From NCBI GenBank assembly GCA_016930695.1, contig JAFGGD010000020.1, forward strand, positions 62,001 through 126,000: 64,000 nucleotides of DNA. Direction: 5' to 3'. Shown here piece by piece: positions 37,422 to 44,919 of the stretch (position 1 is its first letter; each line of letters begins with the position of its first letter). The notes under the pieces are model-generated. The model saw nothing but the letters and a program-made list of their open reading frames with translations, was not told the DNA's origin and ran no database searches. Both the position numbers and the translations under genes were made by a program. Source of the stretch: Candidatus Eisenbacteria bacterium. GTDB lineage: Bacteria > Orphanbacterota > Orphanbacteria > Orphanbacterales > Orphanbacteraceae.

Positions 37422-38401
37422 AAGGGAAGCTGCTGCGCCTCGCCGTCACGGTGTTCCTGCTGGCGCTCGTCCTCTCCCGCGTGGACTGGGACGATTTCCG
37501 GCGGATCGGCGCGGGCGTCCGGCCGGGGCTCGTGGCGATCGGATACGCACTCAACCTGGTGATGGTGGCGCTCAACACGGTCCGCTGGCGGGTCCTGGTG
37601 AACGCCCTCGGCGTACGGGTTTCGATGCTCCGGCTCGGCTCTTATTACTTCGTCTGTATGTTCTTCAATAATTTCATGCCCACCTCCATCGGCGGCGACG
37701 TGATCCGCGTCATCGATCTCGCCCGCCACACCGGACGCAAGACCACGGCCATGGCGTCCATCGTGGTGGAGAGGCTTCTCGGCCTCTACGTCCTCTTCCC
37801 CCTCTGCCTCGGCGCATTTTTCCTCCTCCGGAGCGACCTGCCGGAGCGCCGCTGGTTTCTCCTCGCCGAGGGGGGAATGGCGGCGGCATTTTTCTTCGGC
37901 ACGTTGGTCATCCGCAGGAGAAACGTTCGACGCCTCGAGCCGCTTCTCCGACCCTTCGAATCGGGACTCCGGCGCTTCGGGCTCCGGGAGAAGGCGGCGG
38001 GATTCTACGACACCCTCGATTTCTACAAAGGGCGCCGCCGTGAAGTGGGTTGGGCGCTCTTCCTGTCCGTCCTCTCGCGGGCGGTCTGGGTGGTGAGCTG
38101 CTGGGTACTCGGTCTTTCCATCGGGATCGATCTGGGGCCGGTGCACTTCTTCCTCCTCATGCCCCTCGTCGAGGTGGGACGGATGATCCCGATTTCGCTC
38201 AACGGCATGGGGATCCGGGAGGGCGTGCTGGTTATCGTCCTCGGCCTTTTCGGAACCGGCGAAGCGGAGGCGGTCTTCCTCTCGGTCCTCGTCTACGGCA
38301 TCTTCTTGATCAACGGGCTCCTCGGCGGAGTCGTTTACGGGCTTCGCGGGTTTTTCGACCCCAAGCCGGCGCCGGAGGGGGGGAGGGATGGAACGGCCTA
38401 A
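37418..38401 (+). CDS. UPF0104/LPG-synthase-TM-like flippase-family membrane protein
   Basis: An integral membrane protein of about 327 aa of the lysylphosphatidylglycerol synthase transmembrane/UPF0104 family. It has about eight helices and the family motifs LNTVRWRVLV, FNNFMPTSIGGDVIR, ERLLGL, and PISLNGMGIREG near the C-terminus. Members are proposed lipid or lipid-linked-sugar flippases. I chose TTG at 37418, which overlaps the previous stop and has GGAAGGGA upstream; the open frame extends further back only over the previous gene. It overlaps the next gene by 14 bp. Confidence 0.83.
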   Translation: MKGKLLRLAVTVFLLALVLSRVDWDDFRRIGAGVRPGLVAIGYALNLVMVALNTVRWRVLVNALGVRVSMLRLGSYYFVCMFFNNFMPTSIGGDVIRVIDLARHTGRKTTAMASIVVERLLGLYVLFPLCLGAFFLLRSDLPERRWFLLAEGGMAAAFFFGTLVIRRRNVRRLEPLLRPFESGLRRFGLREKAAGFYDTLDFYKGRRREVGWALFLSVLSRAVWVVSCWVLGLSIGIDLGPVHFFLLMPLVEVGRMIPISLNGMGIREGVLVIVLGLFGTGEAEAVFLSVLVYGIFLINGLLGGVVYGLRGFFDPKPAPEGGRDGTA

Positions 38402-40670
38402 ACGTCGCCTGTCGCGCCGCCGCATCCTTCTCGCCCTCTATGCGAGCGCCCTCCTTCTCCGCCTGCTCTACCTGGCCGACGCGCGGAGCAACCCCTTCCT
38501 GGACGCCCTCGGGCTGGACGCCCGCTACTACGACCTGCGCGCCCGGGAGATCCTCGAAGAGGGGCTCGTCGGCGACGAGGCCTACTTCATGGGGCCCCTC
38601 TACCCCCATCTTCTCGCCCTCGTCTACGGCGCGGCGGGACGAAACCTCGACCTGGTCCGCGTCCTCCAAGCGTTGATCGCCGCCTTCGTGCCGGTTCTGA
38701 TTTACCGGATCGGTTCGCGGCTCCTCTCGCCCACCCGGGCGATGATCGCGGCGGTCGCGGCCGTTTTCTACGGCCCCTTTTTGTTTTATGTGGGAACTAT
38801 ATTATACACGACGCTGGCGGTCACGCTGATCCTCTGGATCCTGGACCGGATCATCCGCCCCCGCGGGGAGCGGACCGGGGCGGGACTCTTTTTCACGGGG
38901 ATCCTCTTCGGGCTCGCCGCGGTGGGGAAGGGAAATCTTCTCTTCTTTCTTCCTTTCGCGCTCGCCGCCGTCGCCCTGCCGGAAAAGAAAGGGGGGAGAC
39001 CGGACCTCCGCGCGCCGGCGCTTCTCCTCGGCGGGCTCCTCGTGGTGGTCGGCCTGGTGACGGCGCGAAACCGGGCGGCGAGCGGCGACTGGGTCTGGCT
39101 CACCTCCAACGGCGGCCTGAACTTCTACATCGGCAACGGGCCGGAGTCTTCCGGCGCATACGAGAAGCCGAAGGGGCTCGACGTGGACAACGACCCCTCC
39201 GGGAAGGGGCTGCTGGAGAGAGAGGTCGGGCGGTCGCTCACGCCGACCGCCCTCTCCCGCGAGTGGAGCGACCGGGCGATCCGCTGGATCCGGGAAAACC
39301 CAGGCGCGGAGGCGCGGCTTCTGCTGCGCAAGACGGTCTTCTTCTTCTCCGACGTGGAGATCCCCCAGATCGAGAGCTACCGTTTTCAGATGCGGTACGG
39401 CGGCTTGACGCGGGCGCTGCACATCCCCTTCGGCCTGATCGCCCCCCTCGCCCTCGCGGGGATCGCGGCCTTTCTGCGGCGGCGGACCTGGGTCCTCGTC
39501 GCGTTTCTCTTCTCCTACGCCGCGTCGATCATTTTCTTCTTCGTGCTCACCCGTTATCGCCTGCCGGTGGTGCCGGTGCTTCTCCTCATGAGCGCCGTTA
39601 CCCTCGCCGACGCGGTGGAGGCGTTTCGCCGCCGTCGCTACCGTCGCCTGGCGGTTCTGGGCGCCTGGTTCGTTCCCCTCTTTCTCTTCAGCAACCTGAA
39701 CTTCTACCGGATCTCGCCGAGCACCGGTGAGGCCCAGTCCCACTATCGGCTCGGTATCATCCGGCAGTCCGAGGGGGACACGGAGGGAGCGCTCCGCGAG
39801 TATCGCCGGTCGATCGAACTGGATCCGGACTACGAGCGCTCCCGCCTCAATCTGGGTGAACTGCTCGCCGTCACCGGGGAGAGGGAGGAGGCGGAGCGGC
39901 AGTTCCGCGAGGCGATCCGCATCGCTCCGGACTACGCGAAGGCGTACGGCAACCTCGGCGCGCTCCTCTATCGGACCGACAGGCGCGAGGAGGGGAGGGC
40001 GGCTTTGGAGCGCGCGGTCGCCCTCGATCCGGAGTACGGCCGGGGCCTGCTCCACCTCGCCGTTCTCGCGTTGATCGAGGGAGAGGAAGACGGTTCTTCG
40101 CGCGCGAAGAGGGCGCTCGAGCACCTTGCGCCGGACGACCCGATACGGGGCCTGGCCGGGGAGTTCCTCGCGCGACTCGAAGAGGTGGAGACGATCGCCC
40201 GGTCGCGGAAGGCGAGGGGGCTCGATCCGTTCCCGCCGCCGGCCACGCGGGAGGCGATGGCGGCGGAGCTTCTCCGGGACCGGAGGGACACGGCGGAACT
40301 CTACGACCGGGGGGCCCGGGGGGGCGATCCGGCGGCTCTCTATTTCCGGGGCGCCGCGCTCTACAGGGCGGGGGATCTGGATGGAGCGCGCCGTGATTTC
40401 GAGGCGGCGCTGAAAAAGGCGCCGGAGATGCCTTTCCTCCACTTCGCCGTCGGCGTGCTTCGCCACAGAGAGGGGAGGCCGGACCTCGCGCTCGCCGAGT
40501 TCCTCGAGGAGACCCGCCTCCATCCCGGTTTCGCGCCGGCGTGGAAGAACGCCGCCCTGCTCACCGCCCGCTCCGGCGACAGAGAGGAAGCGCGGCGGTT
40601 GGCGGCCGAATATCTGAGGCGTGGGGGCGAGGAGGACCCGGCGATCCGCGACCTTATGGGATCCTCCTAG
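38388..40670 (+). CDS. GT-C-like membrane glycosyltransferase fused to TPR repeats
   Basis: A 760-aa protein in two parts. Residues 1-440 are a GT-C-like membrane domain with a DARYYD motif in the first loop, YFMGPLYPHLLALVYG, and about ten helices. Residues about 447-760 are a soluble tetratricopeptide-repeat region, with canonical YRLGIIRQSEGD...ALREYRRSIELDP and following repeats. The TPRs probably lie outside the membrane and could bind the acceptor protein, as in other glycosyltransferase-TPR fusions. It is the last gene of the co-directional run. Its stop codon shares CTAG with the stop of the converging gene. Confidence 0.8.
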   Translation: MERPKRRLSRRRILLALYASALLLRLLYLADARSNPFLDALGLDARYYDLRAREILEEGLVGDEAYFMGPLYPHLLALVYGAAGRNLDLVRVLQALIAAFVPVLIYRIGSRLLSPTRAMIAAVAAVFYGPFLFYVGTILYTTLAVTLILWILDRIIRPRGERTGAGLFFTGILFGLAAVGKGNLLFFLPFALAAVALPEKKGGRPDLRAPALLLGGLLVVVGLVTARNRAASGDWVWLTSNGGLNFYIGNGPESSGAYEKPKGLDVDNDPSGKGLLEREVGRSLTPTALSREWSDRAIRWIRENPGAEARLLLRKTVFFFSDVEIPQIESYRFQMRYGGLTRALHIPFGLIAPLALAGIAAFLRRRTWVLVAFLFSYAASIIFFFVLTRYRLPVVPVLLLMSAVTLADAVEAFRRRRYRRLAVLGAWFVPLFLFSNLNFYRISPSTGEAQSHYRLGIIRQSEGDTEGALREYRRSIELDPDYERSRLNLGELLAVTGEREEAERQFREAIRIAPDYAKAYGNLGALLYRTDRREEGRAALERAVALDPEYGRGLLHLAVLALIEGEEDGSSRAKRALEHLAPDDPIRGLAGEFLARLEEVETIARSRKARGLDPFPPPATREAMAAELLRDRRDTAELYDRGARGGDPAALYFRGAALYRAGDLDGARRDFEAALKKAPEMPFLHFAVGVLRHREGRPDLALAEFLEETRLHPGFAPAWKNAALLTARSGDREEARRLAAEYLRRGGEEDPAIRDLMGSS

Positions 40671-42670
40671 CGGTCGGTTTCCGGGGCGTTTTCCTCGCGG
40701 TGCTCCACGCCGCGCGCTTCCGGAAGACGGTAAAGCTCCAGCCCGTTCCAGGCGCCCGCCCGCCCGCATCGTTCCCAAGCGGCGTTCATCACGCGGATCC
40801 CCTCCGGCGGCGACCAGCGCGTGAACACATTCTGCAGGGTCCGGTTCACGAGCGCCCAGCGGTATCCCTCCCGGCGGAGCCTCTCCAGCCAGCGGTCCGG
40901 CGAACCCGCCTCGTCGGCCGCGGCGGCGAGGGCGGAGGCTTCGAAGAAGCTGTCCGCCCCGTAGGGCCGTCTCCAGTAATATCCCCGGTTCTCCCATACG
41001 AGGAGAGATCTCTCCCCGGGGGGGACGATCCTCTCCGCTTCGCGGAAGGCGCGGTACGACTGCACTTTTCGGGAGAGGTACGTTTCCCGGTTCTCGCGTC
41101 CCGTAACGACGGGGAGCGCGTCGCGCGCCGTCTCCCGCGCGACCGGGGCGATGAGGAGGAGCGCGACGACGGCGAAGAGCGCCGCCTGCGCCGTTCCCGC
41201 CGCGCCTTTTTCGGTCCGCCAGTGGGCGCCGGCGATCCCGGCGAGGAGAAGGATTACGGGGAGCAGGAAGCGGAGTTGCTGGGAGCCGGCCCCCCACAGG
41301 TAGACGCCGGCGAGCGCGATCACCAGAAACCACCTCGCCGTCCGTCCCCCACGCCACAGAGCCCAAGGCGTCCAGAGAAGGAGCGCCGGCGAGAGCACGC
41401 CGTCGAAGAACCGATAGACGGGTTGCCCGTGCAGGACCGCGTTCCAAGGGAGGAGAAGCCAGTGTCGCGCGTCCCTCCCCATCCCGATCGAACGCTGCCA
41501 GTCGATCAGGCGGCGTCCCAGCTCGGGGCTCCAACCCTCGCCGCCGAGCGCCGCGGGGAACATCGGGAAGAGGGGGTTCCCCGTTTCCGCCGCGGCCTTG
41601 ACCATCCAGGGGACGACGAGGATATGGGAGAGGCCGACGAAGAGGAGGACTTCCCGAAGCCCGCGCCGGCGCGCGCCCGGAAGAACGGGAAGGAGAAGGA
41701 TCGCGGGGAGGAGAGGATAGGCTGCGTAGGAGCTGTATTTCACGGCGAGCATGGAGCCGGCGAAGAGCGCCGCCGCGATCCATTCCCCCGCGCCTCCCCC
41801 GTCTCGGCGTCGGAGAAGGTGCAACGCCGCGAGCCCGAAGAAGAGGGAGGCGGCGAGGTCCACGTTCCCCACGGTGCGCGGGTCGAGGACGAGGGGGATC
41901 GAGAGGAAGAGGAGCGCCGCCGCCCGGCCATCCGCGCCGGCGCGCATCCTGCGTGCGATCCGCGCCGCGATACCGGCGTTCAGTCCGAGAAGGAGAATGT
42001 ACAAGGCGCGCGCGGAGGGCTCGCCGCCGAATCGGTAGGCGATCGCGTAAAGGAGGTCCGCCGCGTGGGGCATGCGCGCGTAAACGAGGTCGGGCGCCGC
42101 GGCGAAGCTCCTCCCCTCCGCATAGGCGCGGGCGAGCGTCATGTGGTAGACCATCGGGTCGTTCGCCGTGAGCGGCGCCAGGGCGCGCACCAGCGCGGTC
42201 GCGAGCGCCGCGAGAATCAGCGCGCCGAGCACCCAGCCGGCGACGGATCGGGGCGGCCGCGGCGCACGCGGCCACGGGATCACGCCGCGCCGGAACGCCG
42301 CGGCCGGAAGGAGGAGCAGGGGAAGAAGAAAAGCCGTCCGAAAGGCGCCCGCCGTGAGAAGGAGGAAAGCGGAGACCCACGCGGCGACGAAACCGAGACC
42401 GATCGCGCCGCTCCATCCGGGGCGGCGGAGGTGAAGGAGACGGGCGATCCCCGCGCCGGAGAGGAGGGCGATCGCCGCGAGGGCCGTCGCGCCGAGAAGC
42501 GCCGTCCCCTCTTCCGTCCAGGGCGGATCGAAGGAACCGAGCTCCCCGGGCGAGCCGAAGGCGGGGCGGGGCGGGTGCTCCCCCAGGAAGCGGATCATTA
42601 AGAAAGCGGCCGCCGCCGCCCACGCCGCGACCGCCGCCGCCGATCTCCATGACCCCTTCCGATCGGTCAC
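40667..42670 (-). CDS. Polytopic membrane protein, probable GT-C glycosyltransferase
   Basis: A membrane protein of about 667 aa with more than ten hydrophobic helices. A periplasmic loop holds an NDPMVYHMTLARAYAEG segment that matches the acidic first-loop pattern of GT-C enzymes. The LVYARMPHAADLLYAIAYRFGG segment and a C-terminal periplasmic part (about 560-660) support this. I chose GTG at 42670, which has GAGGGG 7 bases upstream; GTG at 42694 is in frame with no clear ribosome-binding site. It converges on the TPR-fusion gene with overlapping stops. The acceptor and donor are unknown. Confidence 0.65.
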   Translation of the reverse strand: MTDRKGSWRSAAAVAAWAAAAAFLMIRFLGEHPPRPAFGSPGELGSFDPPWTEEGTALLGATALAAIALLSGAGIARLLHLRRPGWSGAIGLGFVAAWVSAFLLLTAGAFRTAFLLPLLLLPAAAFRRGVIPWPRAPRPPRSVAGWVLGALILAALATALVRALAPLTANDPMVYHMTLARAYAEGRSFAAAPDLVYARMPHAADLLYAIAYRFGGEPSARALYILLLGLNAGIAARIARRMRAGADGRAAALLFLSIPLVLDPRTVGNVDLAASLFFGLAALHLLRRRDGGGAGEWIAAALFAGSMLAVKYSSYAAYPLLPAILLLPVLPGARRRGLREVLLFVGLSHILVVPWMVKAAAETGNPLFPMFPAALGGEGWSPELGRRLIDWQRSIGMGRDARHWLLLPWNAVLHGQPVYRFFDGVLSPALLLWTPWALWRGGRTARWFLVIALAGVYLWGAGSQQLRFLLPVILLLAGIAGAHWRTEKGAAGTAQAALFAVVALLLIAPVARETARDALPVVTGRENRETYLSRKVQSYRAFREAERIVPPGERSLLVWENRGYYWRRPYGADSFFEASALAAAADEAGSPDRWLERLRREGYRWALVNRTLQNVFTRWSPPEGIRVMNAAWERCGRAGAWNGLELYRLPEARGVEHREENAPETDR

Positions 42671-42722
42671 ACCGGAACCCCTCGTTTCGCCCACTCCGGC
42701 GGGCCGGACCGCGATGACTCCC

Positions 42723-42752
42723 TTGACAGCGCGCCTTCCCCGTCAGTATAGT
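42723..42752 (+). promoter_or_regulatory. Sigma-70-type promoter for the WD40-like lipoprotein gene
   Basis: TTGACA (42723-42728) and TATAGT (42747-42752) are separated by 18 bases. The start site would be near 42759, giving a leader of about 90 bases before GTG at 42850. Confidence 0.75.
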
Positions 42753-42849
42753 GATCGCGTTTGATTTTACTTGGGTTAGAAACAGGAGTCCATCGTTTGA
42801 CGATATCCCCCCGGCGGGATCGATCCGGGGGTCGAAAGGAGGATACGAG

Positions 42850-44499
42850 GTGGCGGGTCATCTGCGGCGGTCGGGACGGGTCCTGGCGGCGTTCGTCGCG
42901 TTCTTGATTATCGCGGCCGGGTGCGGAGATGATGACGATTCGCCCATCTTCGATTGTCCGAATTGCGGCGACTGGGACAAGATCGTCGACGCGAACGCCT
43001 CCTATCCTTCCTATCGTCCCGGATCGGACCGCGATGTAATCGCCTATAGCACCGATCGCGGAAACGCTTTGAACATCGAGCATATCTGGATCTGCGACCG
43101 CACGGACGGCGATGCGCCCGTTTTTTACCAAATCACCTCCGGTTCGAGCGATGACTTCGATCCCATGTGGTCGCCGAGCGGGGACCGGATCTCCTTCACC
43201 CGCTCCACCGGTTTCGGCTACGAGCTTTATCTGGTTCTCATAGACGATTTCAGCAACCCCGGCGATGAAATTCGCCTCACCAACACCAATGTCGCCGACA
43301 CGGTGACGGTCAGCCGCCCCGCCGCCTCCTCTTGGTTGGACGACGACACCATCCTCTACTCGGACGGGCAGAACATCATGACCATCACACTCGACGGCGA
43401 CGAGCCGGTCTCCTTTAGGAAAGTGGTCAACGACCCCTCCGATTTCGTTCTCTCCGGAACCGAGGATTTCGTCGAGAACCAACCGACCGGGTTCCGTTCC
43501 GGGTCGACCGACCAGATTTACTTCGTTTCCGACACCCGGGTTCCCCTGGGAGCGATCGCCGTGAGCGCCTACGACGAGGACTCGGGCGAGCCTCTCGACG
43601 CGGAGATCTTTCTCGAAGGCTTCCCCACGGGAGCGACCACTCCGGATACTCTGGGCGGCCGCCCCGAAGGGGGGTATCGCGTGGGGGTCGGCATCACCGA
43701 TCCCGAGGCGACGGAAACCTATTGCGACACGATCTTCTCCGATCTGATCAACGTGTTCGAAAACACCGTCTCCCCCCTCGAGTTCCAATTCAACAACCCC
43801 CGGGGGAGGATCATCCTTCTCGCGAAACCGCTTCTCGCCAAGTTTTACTGGGACGGCGAACAGAGAACCTCCATCCAGACCGACACCACCATCATCGACT
43901 GCGTTTACCCGGGCGTGCTCCACGAGGTGAAGATCGTCGCCATCGAGGCGAGGGACGAGTTCGGCAACTTTCTCCGGGACTCGATATGGGTCTCCGTCGA
44001 TGAGCGGCAGGACTCCATCGTCGTTCTGGACGTGACGGGTCAGACCGGCAAGTCGGCCCCCGCCTCCGGAACTTGCCGAGTCATCCATCCTTGCAAGGAG
44101 GATTGGAACACCCCGAATTCTTCCGGGAAGACCGCCCAGTGGATCAAGACCCTGTGGCGATATGACACGTCCACGGGAGCTTACCGGACCATCTCCCAAG
44201 AGGGAGAAACCCCCACGCATCCCGCGGTGGATCCCACCGGCCAGTATTTGGCCTATGTTGTTGATGGAAATAGCCTTAAGATCGTTTCCACTACCGAGGA
44301 GAACCAGGAGTGGTGGATCCCTCTCCCCGGGGCGACGGGGATCAACATTTGCTACCGCGAGGTGGCCCATCCATCCTGGTCGGCCGACGGGAGCCATATC
44401 GTCGTTTCGATGAGTCCGTGTACGGACCAGCCTTCGTCCGACCACAATGCCGGTCAGTTCGAGATTTGGGAGGTTCGGGTAGATAAATACCTGGACTGA
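42850..44499 (+). CDS. Lipoprotein with TolB/WD40-like propeller repeats
   Basis: An exported lipoprotein of about 549 aa. I chose GTG at 42850 because AAAGGAGG lies 7 bases upstream and it opens directly onto a signal peptide ending in a lipobox (IIAAG before the modified Cys) and a DDDD stretch. The mature part holds TolB/WD40-like repeats (for example FDPMWSPSGDRISFTRS and HPAVDPTGQYLAYV), with an inserted PEGA- or carboxypeptidase-regulatory-like region at about residues 235-400. The two propeller halves flank the insert. Function is not assigned; TolB-like propellers bind proteins in the periplasm. Its promoter is its own, and the next gene also has a separate promoter. Confidence 0.78.
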   Translation: MAGHLRRSGRVLAAFVAFLIIAAGCGDDDDSPIFDCPNCGDWDKIVDANASYPSYRPGSDRDVIAYSTDRGNALNIEHIWICDRTDGDAPVFYQITSGSSDDFDPMWSPSGDRISFTRSTGFGYELYLVLIDDFSNPGDEIRLTNTNVADTVTVSRPAASSWLDDDTILYSDGQNIMTITLDGDEPVSFRKVVNDPSDFVLSGTEDFVENQPTGFRSGSTDQIYFVSDTRVPLGAIAVSAYDEDSGEPLDAEIFLEGFPTGATTPDTLGGRPEGGYRVGVGITDPEATETYCDTIFSDLINVFENTVSPLEFQFNNPRGRIILLAKPLLAKFYWDGEQRTSIQTDTTIIDCVYPGVLHEVKIVAIEARDEFGNFLRDSIWVSVDERQDSIVVLDVTGQTGKSAPASGTCRVIHPCKEDWNTPNSSGKTAQWIKTLWRYDTSTGAYRTISQEGETPTHPAVDPTGQYLAYVVDGNSLKIVSTTEENQEWWIPLPGATGINICYREVAHPSWSADGSHIVVSMSPCTDQPSSDHNAGQFEIWEVRVDKYLD

Positions 44500-44541
44500 G
44501 CGAAAAATCGGCTAACCACTTTCAAATCCGGCGTTAACCCA
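44500..44541. other. Short gap before the 44.5-kb promoter
   Basis: This 42-base AT-richer gap contains GGCTAACC and GCGTTAACC as an imperfect direct repeat. I see no convincing terminator for the upstream lipoprotein gene. Confidence 0.4.
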
Positions 44542-44571
44542 TTGACATTCGTCGCTTCATTTTGGTATAAT
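44542..44571 (+). promoter_or_regulatory. Consensus sigma-70-type promoter with extended -10
   Basis: TTGACA (44542-44547) and TATAAT (44566-44571) are both perfect, 18 bases apart, and the -10 is preceded by TGG (TGn). It is the strongest promoter match in the window. The start site would be near 44578, which makes a leader of about 340 bases. Confidence 0.9.
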
Positions 44572-44577
44572 GGCCAA

Positions 44578-44919
44578 CGATGCGACGAAATGTACTGATT
44601 TATGGTGGATTGCCTCCCCTTTCGCAGCCAGGTAACCGGTACGCGCCCCGCGGCGGGGCGGACTTCGTCGTGTGTGCTGCGAGGGGGTCTTTCCTTAGAC
44701 GTGAGGAGGTGATAAGCACAGGCAAAAGAGACCGCGCATGATGTTTTATTGAGGATGCCCGCGTTTCGAGTGAGGAATTCCATCCGTCGCAGGGTTCCTG
44801 ATCGGATCGTGGGTGTGGGTCGTCTCCCGCGCGAGATAGCCGGCCTCCTCTCGAAGGGGGAAATACGGCGGAGGGCGGTCCATGTGATTCTTGTTCCTTA
44901 TGCGATGGAGGGCAGAAGT
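44578..44919 (+). other. Long structured 5' leader of the 1165-aa secreted protein gene
   Basis: About 340 untranslated bases separate the predicted start site from the ATG. A hairpin CGCCCC-GCGGC-GGGGCG lies at 44644-44660. It is enclosed by a long-range 7-bp stem between CGACGAA (44583-44589) and TTCGTCG (44664-44670). A full anti-Shine-Dalgarno complement, AGGAGGTGAT, lies at 44704-44713, some 207 bases before the ATG. It matches no riboswitch class that I recognise. Confidence 0.55.

Noticed and set aside
38802-42650. Long minus-strand open frame (1282 codons) across two plus/minus genes
   Set aside because: It lies over the TPR-fusion gene and another frame of the membrane gene. Its product is Arg/Pro-rich low complexity, typical of shadow frames in high-GC DNA.
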